Shown here: positions 1-11,778 of the stretch, in pieces
Numbering within the stretch: position 1 is the stretch's first letter
How the letters are laid out: the number at the start of each line of letters is the position of its first letter
Origin: Cheilinus undulatus
Lineage: Eukaryota > Chordata > Actinopteri > Labriformes > Labridae
DNA length: 64,000 bases
NCBI RefSeq assembly: GCF_018320785.1
Contig: NC_054866.1
Span: 10,691,385 to 10,755,384, forward strand
Reading direction: 5' to 3'
Notes under the pieces: generated by a model
The model's database searches: none
The model's input: the letters and a program-made list of their open reading frames with translations, nothing else
What the model was told of the DNA's origin: nothing
Position numbers and translations under genes: made by a program

Positions 1-430
1 AAAAAAAAAAAAATCCATTTTGTTCTCGTAAGTTTCCGACTTTTTAAACTTGAGAATTTTTCTTGGGAATTAAACAGATCCTCTCTATTTATATTTAGAG
101 TGGTCCAAATATGCCAACAAAATAAGGAGTAGTTTATACTTAGATCTATTTCAGGAACAAGTGAATGTAGGTTTATTATGGTCTTAATTTGTCAATGAAA
201 ACAAATAAAATTGTTGTGAATCCTTTCCAAGTGGGTCCTTAGGGGTCTTAGCTTTTCTTAGGTACGAGTTGGGGGGGTGTCTAACTTGGTTGTTGTCAAA
301 TCCACTGTGGAGAAAATGACTGGGACTTTTACTTCTGGATCCTAACTGTCAAGCTCTTGGCTCTTGTCCAGATGGATGCTAAAATTTTTACACGCCATGG
401 ATATGGGGAACATGCCATCTGGTATGCCAG
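1..430. other. Unannotated flank, no gene seen
   Basis: The window opens in an A-run and continues in AT-rich sequence. I see no exon with family similarity, no splice-bounded reading frame and no repeat that I recognise. Confidence 0.6.
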
Positions 431-600
431 GTTAGCACGGATGGCCTAATGGTTAGGTGATGCCCCATATACAGAAGCAACAGCCCAGTTTAAGTCTGAC
501 CTGTGGTTCCTCTCCTGCATGTTGTCCCCCCTTATCTCCTTGATTTCACCGTCCTGTCTTCTCCAAATAAAGACAAAAGTCTCCACTAAAAGCCCTCACA
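431..600 (+). repeat. tRNA-derived SINE
   Basis: The head looks like a tRNA: a box A-like stretch (TGGCCTAATGGTTAGG) near 442 is followed about 45 bases later by a degenerate box B (GTTTAAGTCTGACC). The body is CT-rich and the 3' end contains CCAAATAAAG followed by an A-rich stretch, the layout of a fish tRNA-type SINE. The box B departs from GTTCRANTC and the head lacks a full cloverleaf, so this is a retroposed copy and not a working tRNA gene. The exact ends are uncertain. Confidence 0.7.
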
Positions 601-3600
601 ACCATGACAAAAAAGACACCAGTAAAGTCAACATAAGCAAATAGTCCTTTAATCATTTGACAGCACTGCTTTCATCAAAAACATCCATTTTCCATTCAGA
701 TCACACTCTTCATCAGATTGTACAAACGAGGGCAGCTTCACTTCTCTGAATGAACACAGTGTGAATGTGTGTAAGGAGCTTGTGTTGAACAAATTTACGC
801 TTCGGCATAGGAAACATGCATGTGCATACAATCACTTTTCACACGTCATACAAGCTGTAAGCACACCAAGGGAAATGAAAAATTACAATTCAAGGTGAAA
901 ATTCAGAGCATGTTATTTCAGTTGAAACAGTGCAATGTGATTTTCTTTTGCAAGAAACACAAACTCCAACAAACAACCAACTGCTTGGTTTATTGTGTTT
1001 GCCCAGTTATTGTTAAGATACTTAAGTTAATTAAACAATGTACGAGTGTATTTGATCAAAAAATAAAGTTCCCTGCTGGGTTTCACACTTTAAAGCCCAT
1101 ATATGTTAAACTCATGGGAATCACACAGTGACGCAGAAATCCATTAAATCTTATACCTTCAGGTTCTGTGAAGGTAGGAGTTCTTTCAAATCTTAAAAAC
1201 AATCTCAAAGTCTAAATTTCCTCCTGGTACTGTTTAGGAGTTTGCAGTCTAAGACAACAATGTTTAAATTCAGCATTTTCAGTCCCTGCTGGCAGTGGTT
1301 TTCATACAAACCCATCTCCAGCAGAATGTAAGGAAAACCAAAGAAAAAAAATCCCAGAAAATATAGCGACTTAAAGCAAAACATTGTGCTTACATTTCTG
1401 AAAAAGCGATCTGACCTCATCTAAAATCATAAATTAAGATTTCAGTCACATTTCACATCCAAACACATTCACTCATTCTTCCCTTGACTGTCTAATTTTA
1501 CAGTGCCATCCAGAATGAAAATTAACATTAAAAAAACAACTTTCAAACACATTTCAATAAATTAAGAGGAACTCTAATGTGTTCAGATAATTCAGAAACT
1601 CCAGGCCAAAAACATTCAGAAATCCTGTGGCTGGAGGAAGTTTAAAAAAGTTATTTTAACATGGCTACTTAATCAAAGCAAACAAATCTCCTGATTGAAG
1701 GGCTTGGAAATGTGCTGATCAAAGTGCTTGTCTAAGACACAAGGATACTCAGGATCATCTTCCTAATGCTCTGCAGTATTCAGCACAATCAATAATATCA
1801 TTTTGGGTTTGGTTGTTTAAAAACTATTATGTTTTCACTGCACCACTTCACTACACTCATTCAAACTCCACATATAAAAACATTATCATTTAATGTTGAG
1901 GACAATTTAAACCGCTGCTTCCTGTTTAAGTCACAACAACTTTATAATTTTATCAGACAGAGTGTTCTGGCTCAAAGCAACAATATGAATCTCTCCCACT
2001 AAAACAGTTGTTTCAAAGTCAATCAGATCATAGAAATACTTTAAATGGGTGAAAAGCGTCTATCTCAGCACCCCGGGGCACCTTCTGACTTCATTAGGGG
2101 TAACTTCAAAATGCTTTAAAGTCTCCAAAAATGACCATGAAATTGTGGAAAAAAAAATCAGCTGTCCCAATGTAATTACAAAATTGTTTCATATGCTCCT
2201 TCTCTAAAATGACGTCAACGTCAGGCTCAGCAAATGAATAGGTTTACATTAGTATGCACTGCGAGAGACCCATGCAGTTTTTTTTCAGTTGGCAGGTGTT
2301 TGTGGAGTGAGACACCAGTAAAAGTATGTTTTTTAAGTCTACACGACTTCCTGAGGAAGGCTTGATGCCAGTATGAGTCAAAGCACTTTCTAAAAGTCAA
2401 CACAACTTCTTGAAGTTTTGGCACCCAAATATGTCACCCTCTGTAGCCATAGAGCTTCTCCACTAATATATTTTGACTTGAAACTTCAAATTTTGACAGA
2501 AAAAGGTTGCGAAACGTTGATCTGTCCCATTTCCACAGAACCCCCCCAGTCGCCTGCTTTCAGCACTATTCAACTTCAGATGCACACTGAAGTTCTCTCA
2601 TGAGAATTGCTTTATAATACCCACACACCAGCCTTCAGCACTAAAGAAGCCAGATAGCCTGTCCCCATACAATAACTAAGGCAGTAAGACACAAAGAGGA
2701 TGGCAACAGATGAAGCTAAGAGGAGAAAAAGAGAGGAACTAAGCAAGAAGTCAGACTTGAGTTATGAAACATGGGCTGCAAGGCTGATGCCAAGCTGACC
2801 ATGATGCTGTTAGACTAGACCATTGCAAACTGGTTCCACTACTGCCTAGCAAGTAGCCATTATGATTTATCTCATAGCTACTGGGAAAGCAGAAATCCAA
2901 CAGAAGAGTCTACATCCCTGCAATTACTATTTTTAACAATTATTAAATTATTATTTTTAACAAACAACAACCAAACATTAGGCTGTATTGCTATCAGGAT
3001 CATCGTTGTCTCATGTTTAGCATCTTAACCAGGTGTATTGAGTCATCTAATCCAAGTTATGTCTCAGGTTTGCATAGGAACAGGTAAATAAACCCATTTT
3101 AAGCCAAAAATTTGTCTCTTTCCTTGTTGATCTTCAGGTTAGCTTTATAAGTCTGGAACCTTTCAAACCTATCTCATCTAACATGAAGTTTATAACCCTT
3201 TGCTGTGTAGCCATTTAGCCACGGTCTATAGTCACTATATTTACAGCTGAATACACATATTCCCCATGCAAAAAGTTTGCAAACAAAGGGCTGTAGACAC
3301 TAGCAGAGTCGTATTCACGCAAAATCTGGTAATCTATATTGACAGTTGACATGGCTTTTTGGCTTCCCACATCTTGCCAACTTTGCCACCCTCTGTTTGT
3401 CAACTGATGCAATTATTTCTGTTATTGAAGGAGAGGTAACAGGGTGATGTGTGTTTTAAGACAGAGTAGCTGCATAATTCAAAACCCAAAATCAGTTTAA
3501 GTTGTTGATACTGCTATCGACACTCATGGATGGTCTCATGGATGATGGTCTTGTGACTTGATGTCATTTTATAATATCTCAGGCGCAAAAACATACACCA

Positions 3601-4929
3601 GTTCTTGCAAGGGGAAACTTAACCTTGGAAAAAACAGTGCTGGGAGTAGCACCCACTCATAACACTAGCTTTAGCTGCTAAATGACAGTTATCATCCTCA
3701 TCTGCTCAAATAAGCAGAGAAAAAACTCCCAACGTTTGTAGCAAACCAAATTTAAAATCTGTGTTAAAATCAGCAGAATAAAAGCTAGTTAGCTCACTTG
3801 ACCGGCTGACAGACTGTTATACTATGATGTGTTCAAGGTTAGCTCAGTAAAAATGACTGTTATCAAATGTGAGGTAGCAAGGAGGAGTGAAGGCTGGTTA
3901 GTGCTGCGGCTGCTAGCATTAGTTGAAACTCTGCAATACACTTTAACGTCTTTACCAGCAGACACTGCCTTTCCTGGTTACCATTCCTGGTTTAAGCATT
4001 GTTTTGAACTCAATTTTGACTTTTCTTTTCTAACTTCATATCTTATAAATCTAAATTGCATTTAATTCTTGGGTAAATTTGTCTCTAGGACTATACCTTG
4101 TTATTGTCAGTTTTCATTACTCTGTTTAACTGTATTTTTTGACAGGGGGAGACCCTTGCAGCTACTCTGTGTCTTACAAAACCAGTGGAGACTGGAGGTT
4201 ATTTTGCAGTCAGGTTTGATAGTTTACAGCAGTCCCTGCTGTTTCCCCTGCATTGTTTTGTGAAGAATGATTCAGCTAAAAATCATAGGGAACCTACTAC
4301 AATACAAAATGACTGATGGTACAAGTTAATCTGTTAAAATGCTTTTTTTTTCAGAAGTTAGGCTCATTTGTGGTTCATGAATTAAGTTCATCCTTAATTC
4401 ATTTAAGAGGGCTTCATTCACAATGTTTAGGCAAATGAGGTGCAACATAGCGTGCACACCAATCCTGTATCCTTGTGTCTAAACCGAACAATTCTGAAAT
4501 TTCACAGCATTAAAAGGTTTCCAAACAGCCTTACAAATATTACACCGGTAAGAAAAGAAATTACCATTACACAGTTTAAGAAAGAAACCAATAAAAGGCC
4601 TTTTTCTTCGTCAAAGGACCTGACTCTTCTGACCAATAGTGGATAAAGTTACATTCAGGTGCAAGATGCCTGACTACAAGTTTCTGGCTCCACAAGCTTT
4701 CTGCCTGTACGTTTTTCTGATCAGTTTTTTTTTTAGATTCTTCTGCATCCATTACAGGCCTTCTCTGTGGCTGCACTCACATTGTACAAAACTGTCTCTT
4801 CCTTGTTACTTCATCTGAAGACCAGCATTTAATGAGGTCAAGAAGAAGCTAATTCAACGTCAGCCTGGAGTTCATATCTGTGTCACACGAACAACAGCCT
4901 CGACTTCAGTCATTCTGCTCTCTGTTAAG
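601..4929. other. Non-coding flank downstream of the kelch gene
   Basis: About 4.3 kb of AT-rich sequence. Short open frames occur by chance, with no domain, no codon bias and no convincing splice partners. The part next to 4930 should be the 3'UTR of the minus-strand kelch gene; a minus-strand ATTAAA (plus TTTAAT near 4835) lies about 100 bases past its stop codon, and other minus-strand candidates exist further out. How far the transcript extends cannot be told from sequence alone. Confidence 0.5.
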
Positions 4930-7900
4930 CTAGTCAACTGCCTTCTTGCAGTTTTCTTTGGCTAGTCTCAGTCTGGAGAGGATATGTTTCTTAGGGAACT
5001 TTAAAGTGGTACACCCAAACTGGCTCACCCCTCCAGTGTCTCCTGGAAGTTTCTCTCGTCTCTGCACCCAGCTGCGCCAGCCAGGCTTCCAACAGTACAC
5101 GCTGTCATAGAAGCGTGAGCCGTTTTCCCCACCCAGCACATAAATCCTGCGTTTCCACCTGGCTACGCCCCCTGCTGCTATCCGCCGGGGCAGCCCGGGG
5201 AACACCACAGGGCTTGGGGCTCGGTCGCTTCCACCGCCTGCACCGCCCCGCTGCTCTGTGCTGACCATGACCCCTCCTCCAGTCACCTCCCGCTCCACTC
5301 CGGAGCCCCTACCCTCTCTGAAAAACAGCACCCGCCCTGTGGCGTCTAAAGTCTCCAGATTAGTGTAGTTTCCATCCAGAAACTTGGTGGTATCTCTCAT
5401 ATATCCTCCGATTGCACAGACTCCTCCTCGAACAGCTACTCCTCCAGCGAGACAGGTGGCACCGGAGTCCAGAGACACACGTGTCCAGCAGTCTGTTAGG
5501 GTGTGATAAATAAGCACCCCTGAGTGGACCACAGCCCGGTTCTGTTCAAGTGTTGTCCCACCCAGAAGGTAGAGCCGCCCACGCAGTGCTGCACAGGCAA
5601 AGGCGCGCAGAGGGAGGGGTAGTCGAGGTCCTGGGGCCCACTGCAGAGTAGAGAGCTCCAGAGTTTCACTGGAGTCCAGCAGAGCTGAACGGTTACTACC
5701 CCCTAAAGCATAGAGCGAGTCTCCACAGCCCAGCAGACCCAGCATAGCCCGAGGCTGGAACATTGAAGGCCTTTCAATCCAGCGGTCCAGCACTGCGTCA
5801 TACTCATGCACAGCTGCAGAAACGGAGCCTGTTCTAAGGATCCCCCCTGCTACAAACAGCCGGTCCCCTACAGCCGTACAGCCAGGACTCACCAGAGAGC
5901 CCAGTGCTGCTAGCTTCTCCCACTTCCCTGTCCGAGGATCAAAGCAGTCCACTGTGTAGTCTCTTAAGGCTAAATTCTCCTCTTCTCGAGGCGTTAGGTC
6001 CACACAGACAATCTTTTTCTCAAACATCCCCTCCCGAGGTCTCAAAGGCCCCCCAAGGCCCTCGCCAGCTGCAGCGGGCCCCAGCTCCTGACAAAGTCTC
6101 CGGCTCTCCTCTTGGGACAGCAGCCCTGGCCGCAGGTGATGGAGCAGCGCAGGCATGTGGGCGTAGCGATCCAAGGGTTGATGCTCTGCCCAGCGACGAG
6201 CCGCGTCGTAAACCTCTGCTTCAGAGTCCACTCCCAGACGGTCGGAGCTCAGGAGGCTGCCCAAAGTGCCGTGGTCCAGCAGGAGGAAGTCTTTCTGCCG
6301 GGCCACCCGGGGAAAGTGCTGGGCTACCAGCCGCAGGGAGGCACGCAGCAGCAGCTGGTCATGGTGAGAGCGAGCAAGAGAGTACATCCCCAGGCAGTTA
6401 TCCACTGAAAGGTGTTCAAATAGAAACCTGGAAACATAAGAAAAAAACAGCATGTAGAGGGAAAGACACAGGGGAGGAGGGATGAAAGATAAAAGTAGAG
6501 AGGAAATTAAGGTCTGATGGAACTTTTATTTAAAATTTTATTTTAAATTTTAGGGCTCTACAAATATATTGTAGAGTAAGAAGAGGCATAAGACATAATT
6601 ATTGAACTGTATGAGTTTGGCCTTTAGTGTTTTTTATTAAGCCGAAGTGTATTAGAGGACTTTAATTTGCCTTTTGTTTTTATACTATAATACTGGTAAC
6701 TAAGTAATTGTAAAAAATTGAACCAATAGACCTCCTTAGGGCTGGAATTAGCAGATTTTGGGTCTGCTTGGTCATGGCCAGTGATCAGCTAGTCCTCTCC
6801 TATTTTACAGAGTTATTTGCCGATCAGAAAAGCATGTGTGTGTTCATGCTGTACATAAAATGGAAGAAAAAAGAACACAAGAATACAGGAAATAAAAGCT
6901 GTGAAACCAAATGTTTTGTGGAGTTAATAAGGTTTTTTTTATGTAAAGCAGGCTTACAACCTTTTGTATGAAGTACTGGACTAAAATATAAGGGGAAAAC
7001 ACCAAAAATAATTTAATTTAGTTGCCAATTTTTATTTTTATTTTTTTCATTTAAGAAATCATGGTCAGCCAAAACTGGTATCAGCAGGACAGATAAGGCA
7101 AAATTTGAAAATAGAAATCAGCCAATCAAATTGTAATCTGTACACCTCAGATACTTGTTATTATACAGACCATCCATTAGTATTGCTCTTTTATGTTTCG
7201 AGTTAGTAGCAGGCAAAATAAGATTTTCTATTCACTGCTCCTTTGCAGACATAAAATGTGTTTCTTATTTTATGGGAAGGAACATAACCATGTGTGTAAC
7301 AAATTAAATTTACTGAAATGAAAAAATATCCCAGGACAGAGCAGTCTGTTTAAAAGCAAAAAGTCTCACCAGCTCAAATAAAAATGTACTTATCTGTTTT
7401 CCACATCTGTAAGACGTACCTGGAGCACAAATCTTGGAGAGGCATGACCTGAAGCCGGTTGGCAGCCACAAACAGATCCTCGGCCGTGTCCAGAGAGAGC
7501 CCGGCCTCACCGGTGTACACAAACTGAATGACAGTCTCCATGACAGATGGAGTAACCTCCTCCAGTCGGATCTCAGTGAGGCGGGACTCCACCAGAGGGC
7601 TGGTGAACATGGCTCGAAAGTATGGGCTCACGGCTGCCAAGAGGACTCTGAGGGGGCGAGATGGATGGAAGAGGGAAGAGAAAACATAGAAGCTAACTGT
7701 TCCAGTTTTGATTTCTGTATATGACATTATGACATCTAAAAGTTACTTATTTTGTCATTTTTTTCTGTCCTGTCATATGTGGGGATAACAGAAATTGTGT
7801 TGTTTTAGACATGTGGCATCAATGAAGATCAAGCATCAAGTATTTGACAAATTTACCAACAAAGTACTTTTTGATAAGGTTTCATTTTTACCTTTAATTT

Positions 7901-8987
7901 GTTAATATTTTGATATTCTTACAAACAAAAGTGTATAGTGCTATCTATAGCATAAAACTTATTGCTACATCTCTACATGTAGGAAAACAAACCTACAGTG
8001 CATGCTGTCTGGACAGTATTTACTGAAATATTAAAGCATGAATATCACCAACAGTTTACACATAAAATATGAATAATACTACTAACTGTGAGGAGATTTT
8101 ATCATGGTTATTAAAACTGGAAAAATTTTCATCCCTATCTCTGATGGACTTCATTTATCACAGAGCACACATTGCTGACACCAGGAAGCAGCTAAGACCC
8201 TCTGCTCCTCCTCATCCTTCATGAAATCTCACCTTTCAAAGCCACTACCATGACAATCATATTTGTAAAAATCTAACATCTGCTAGTATGTAGGCGTAAG
8301 ATTTAAGCTGAAAAAAAAAAATATATATATATACACTAGAACTATCTCAGCTGAGGCAACACTGTGAATACTAAAAGAGAGTAAACTCTGTTGCGAGTTA
8401 AAATTAAGCTTTTGTAAAGCTGGTGTCACCTTTGCAGATCATTAGGATGTTGTTAGCTACAATCATGGCTAACATGACATTTTCCCTCTTAAAATGAACC
8501 CATGAATGTGTTCTTCTTTATCAGGGCCTTTGTGTCTATTAGTTGTCATACCTGTGACACATAAACTTCTTTCCCTCAACAAGCAAAGTAACATCACACA
8601 ACTGCTGGGCATCCAGGAGCTGCTTCAGTCCTAAACACAGCAGTAGATGAAGAAGATCAAACAGAGAGAGAAAGCAATGAGTAAATCGGTAGAAGGAGCA
8701 TTAAAAGAGAAAGAAAATCAAGACGATACATGAAATTAAACTAAAAACACACACTCAACAATATGGGATTGTTTCCAAATTCCCTAAGCAACCCCTCTTT
8801 CTCAATCCCAAACATTGCAATTGTTTGTCTTACCTTGTGTAATGTAGTCACCCAAAGGTGTGGTGCTGTCATCGGGGAAGTCCTCCTCCTCTGAGTCGCT
8901 GTCTGACAGAGGTTCCCCTCCACCCCCGTCCCCGTCCTGCCATGGCTGGGGACGCCAGGTGACTGTGCCTCCCCGCACAGCATTCAT
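4930..8987 (-). CDS. BTB-BACK-kelch (Kelch-like) protein, four coding exons
   Basis: Exons on the minus strand are 8987-8834, 8630-8552, 7647-7420 and 6427-4930, all GT-AG, giving 652 residues. Residues 1-50 are acidic, with a DSDSEEEDFPDD stretch. The BTB domain follows (about 53-160; CDVTLL, CHRVLLAAVSPYFRAMF, VYTGEAGLSLDTAEDL), then BACK (about 165-265; FLFEHLSVDNCLGMY, LGVDSEAEVYDAARRW), then kelch repeats to the C-terminus marked by RLFVAGG, SLYALGG, RLYLLGG, GVCAIGG and RIYVLGG. Proteins of this design are usually substrate adaptors of cullin-3 ubiquitin ligases: BTB and BACK bind CUL3 and the kelch propeller holds the substrate. Between the late kelch blades there is a Gly/Arg-rich insert (about 525-550). 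The start ATG at 8987 lies directly after a splice acceptor (TTCTTCAG), so an untranslated exon must lie upstream. I could not assign a specific KLHL or KBTBD number. The substrate is unknown. Confidence 0.9.
6428..7419 (-). other. Kelch gene intron 3
   Basis: AT-rich intron of about 1 kb between the BTB exon and the BACK-kelch exon. The donor is CAG|GTACGT at 7420/7419 and the acceptor TTTCCAG at 6428, both read on the minus strand. I recognised no repeat or second gene in it. Confidence 0.8.
7648..8551 (-). other. Kelch gene intron 2
   Basis: AT-rich intron with a donor CACAG|GTATG at 8552/8551 and an acceptor CCCCTCAG at 7648 on the minus strand. It contains a short A/TA microsatellite near 8311-8332. 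Nothing else was recognised. Confidence 0.8.
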
Positions 8988-9004
8988 CTGAAGAACAGGA
9001 AATA

Positions 9005-9480
9005 CAAAACTGTTAGGGGTGAAAAAAAATTATCGGCATATTATCAGCATTGGCAGATTTTAGCTTGAAAGGTAAATATTGGTATCGGCAGATGTGAACA
9101 TTTCTGCCAGAATTTACAGCTGATATATTGACCATACATATCAGCAGTATGAATTATGCATTGGCCTTAAATATCAGCAAAATGTACAACTGTACCATCA
9201 GGTATAGGTGGTTGACTAGGGTGCCACACACTCAAAGAGGCCCACCATGAAACCTGAACATTCCGAATGAAGCCCCAAATGTAAAATAACTACCAGGCTA
9301 TACTTGCTGACTCCTCTCTGAGCTCTGCTTTATTCAGCTTCTCTTTGCACTGGAGACACTTGGTATTTTTCTAAAATAAGATAAGTGTGTATTTATCAGT
9401 ACTGGTATTGATATCGGCAAAATCAGTTTGGACATATCATCATATCAGGTATCAGCCAAATCCAATATGGAACATTCCTA
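9005..9480. repeat. Degenerate dispersed repeat rich in ATCGGCA/TATCAG motifs
   Basis: This intronic stretch carries repeated TATCGGCA, TATCAGCA and GGTATCGGCAG motifs in a pattern also seen at 10212-10592, and in weaker form near 31330-31500, 32700-32900 and 60430-60510. The similarity between places in the window shows it is a dispersed family. The motifs resemble a fish hAT-type non-autonomous element, but no clean ends are visible here. Confidence 0.5.
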
Positions 9481-9736
9481 AAAACAGTACTTTTATTGGC
9501 ATCTGAATTTCAGCAAACTTGCAAGAGCAACTAAGATCAAAGTGATTAAATAGTTGCACAATCCAAACAAACAGAAGTATAAGAAGCACCATAGTATCTA
9601 ACAATGCTAGGTCACTATCAGTAACAAACAGGCCTGTGCATAAGAGGGTCATGACAGATATGATAAGGACTCTGTTTCCAAGAAAATGTTTCCAAACAAA
9701 CAACAGCCTAATTAGGAGCTAAGATGCTTCAATAAC

Positions 9737-10186
9737 ATGGTTCTCAAGTGGTGGGTCTGGGCCCAAAAGTGGGTCTTTTACCATGGGTTATGGATGCAGG
9801 CTTGGGAACAAATGAAGTGGAGCCAAAAAAGTTTGTTTTGCATGGTTATTTCTAGGGAGTAATAGGGAGGTAGTAGGGTAGATAATGCTGGTTGTAATCT
9901 GCTGTTAAAGACAAAGGTAGTAGAAAAAAAGAAGTTTGATTTTGAGGTGGCAGTTTTGCAAAGACACACAAATTATATTAAAAAAAATGGATCACTTCTT
10001 TTAGGGGAAATAGGTTAAGTTATGAAGGCTTCAAGAAGACGCAGTCATGTTATACTATCTTGGGTACACTACGTTTTTCTTCATTACATAAATTGAGTGA
10101 CAGATTTTTTTCTTTATTTTGGTCCCAATTTGGCATTATAAAAATGAAGTTAGGTTGTGAGGCTTGACCAGCTGAAAACCACTAAT
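9737..10186. mobile_element. Non-autonomous hAT-like element
   Basis: The left end reads ATGGTTCTCAAGTGG and the right end CAGCTGAAAACCACT, which are roughly inverted copies of each other and of the common fish hAT terminus CAGTGGTTCTCAA. The internal phrase GGGCCCAAAAGTGGGTC is related to a fragment near 14080 (GGGACCCAAAAGTAGG). No coding capacity is seen. Target-site duplications are not clear, so the exact boundaries are approximate. Confidence 0.5.
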
Positions 10187-10211
10187 TTAATATTTAGTTT
10201 CCTTATAAGTT

Positions 10212-10592
10212 AACTAGGGGTGCACTCTATTATCGGTATGGTATCAGTAGATATTAGCTTAAAACATGAATTATTGACATCAGCAGGTATGAAAATATTT
10301 GTTGATATTTTGAACTGATATTTTAGCTGTAAACATCTGCCTGTGTCAGATGGACATTGGCCATAAAACAAATAAGTTGGTAGAGTTAAAGGCTGGACCA
10401 ACAAACCTACTTCAGCTGAAGGTTTTTTTCTTTATTCATCATCATTGCATACTATAAAATATGTTTAAAAATAAAACATGTTTAAGGACTGACTTTTAGG
10501 TCTAATATCAGTGTCGATATTGGTATTGGCTAAAATTATTTAGCTAATGTTGTGATGTCAATATCTCAAAAGTCCAATATCGTGCATCCCTT
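10212..10592. mobile_element. Non-autonomous hAT-like element with GGGGTGCA ends
   Basis: It starts AGGGGTGCAC and ends GTGCATCCCT, a short inverted repeat, and holds TATCGGTAT and TATCAGT motifs shared with 9005-9480. These features fit a small hAT-type element. The flanks share only a weak AGTTA match, so the target duplication is uncertain. Confidence 0.5.
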
Positions 10593-10967
10593 GGAGTTAC
10601 CAAATATACATTTTGCCTATAGTAATATTCCAATGATAAGGGCAAAGCTAAGGCTGCCAAAATGCTCAAAACTTTTTCGATACCTCTCTGTTTTTTGTAC
10701 CTAATGATTGCCAACGTACTGATACACTTTAAACAGGGTGCAGAAGTTTGTCTGCTATGTTTTGATAGTCGACAACAATGATTTGTTCAGTACTTGGTGG
10801 CTGCACCATCTATTATAGTTGTAGTTGTATTGGAGGAGGTATCAGCATCGTTTAGCTTTAACTGGTGTCATATCGAAGTTTAAATATCTGGTGGCATGGC
10901 AACCCTAACCAAAGCAACACAGCATCACTTCACCGTATATGAGGCTGAATGTTTAGCTGTTTATTAC

Positions 10968-11230
10968 CTTTGCTCTCCTTCTCGTTTCCACCGTGAGGGT
11001 TTTTGGGTCTCACTTTCAGCAGGAATTGGTGAAGCAGTTTGGGGCAGGCTAACAGTATCACAGCACCCGGTTGTTACTACTAACTGGCGGACCAAAACTA
11101 GCTTACAGATGAACACTTCATCCGCTGTGCAGCAGCTTCCCGTCCTAACACGTATCAGTCCACCATGGCACCGAGCACACACGTCCAGCTCGGTGTAAAA
11201 ACAGCGAATATGTAGTTTTAAAGCCTACAG
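10968..11230 (-). other. Candidate untranslated first exon of the kelch gene
   Basis: The kelch coding start follows directly on an acceptor, so a 5'UTR exon is expected upstream. On the minus strand a less AT-rich block ends in GAGAGCAAAG|GTAATA at 10968/10967, a usable donor. Joining it to 8987 would place AAAG before the ATG. The block contains short upstream ATGs, such as one near 11167. The transcription start is not determined; transcript data would settle it. Confidence 0.45.
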
Positions 11231-11778
11231 GCTGGAAAATTAGGACTGAGTTGAGATCCAGTCGGCCGCACTTGTCACGTCTGAACCGGATTACCGCAAC
11301 GTTAAACTTCCGCTCATCTGATTGGTTGACCTTTGGCTCGTGACGAATGCTTGGGGATAGGGGATAAGTGGTTTTGTCATTTAAAATAATTCAAATTATC
11401 ATTCATAGTTATAGAAATATATTTAAATCATTGCTTATTACATTATATTGATTTTCTACGTTTTATCTAATACCAGAAAATCCGTTTAATTTTGATTCTA
11501 ATGGCAAAATATAAACTTCCGCATTCATGCTGCATTCAATGGAAGTACGACAGTTTTAAAACCATCAAGTATTGGGCTCTTCTTGCGTCAACGGCTCAAT
11601 AAATCTGAGCCGCAACTTCGTGATTATTCAACACAAATTGTTTACGACATATACCGTAGATGTCAATTGAAACAATTCCATGTCAGTGCCTAAGGATTTG
11701 TTATTCAGAATTCTCCATGGAGAGCAACTATAACAATTTCTACGTCCCCTGAATGTAGCATCCAGCCAAAGACAAAAC
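11231..11778. promoter_or_regulatory. Divergent intergenic region, kelch gene / sars2
   Basis: This short region separates the putative first exon of the minus-strand kelch gene from the sars2 start. It contains an inverted CCAAT box (ATTGG at 11321-11325) and a few CpGs but no obvious TATA box near either gene. A shared, bidirectional housekeeping-type promoter is plausible but inferred from arrangement only. Confidence 0.4.

Noticed and set aside
431-510. Possible tRNA gene
   Set aside because: Box A and B are recognisable, but the cloverleaf is incomplete, box B is degenerate and a SINE body follows.
5904-6485. Plus-strand open frame of 193 codons
   Set aside because: It lies opposite the kelch gene's last exon, is Pro/Ser/Gly-rich and has no domain; it is an antisense shadow.
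10964-11182. Minus-strand open frame of 72 codons that would end at the kelch start after splicing
   Set aside because: It begins with GTG, not ATG, and has no in-frame ATG, so it is unlikely to be a translated upstream frame.
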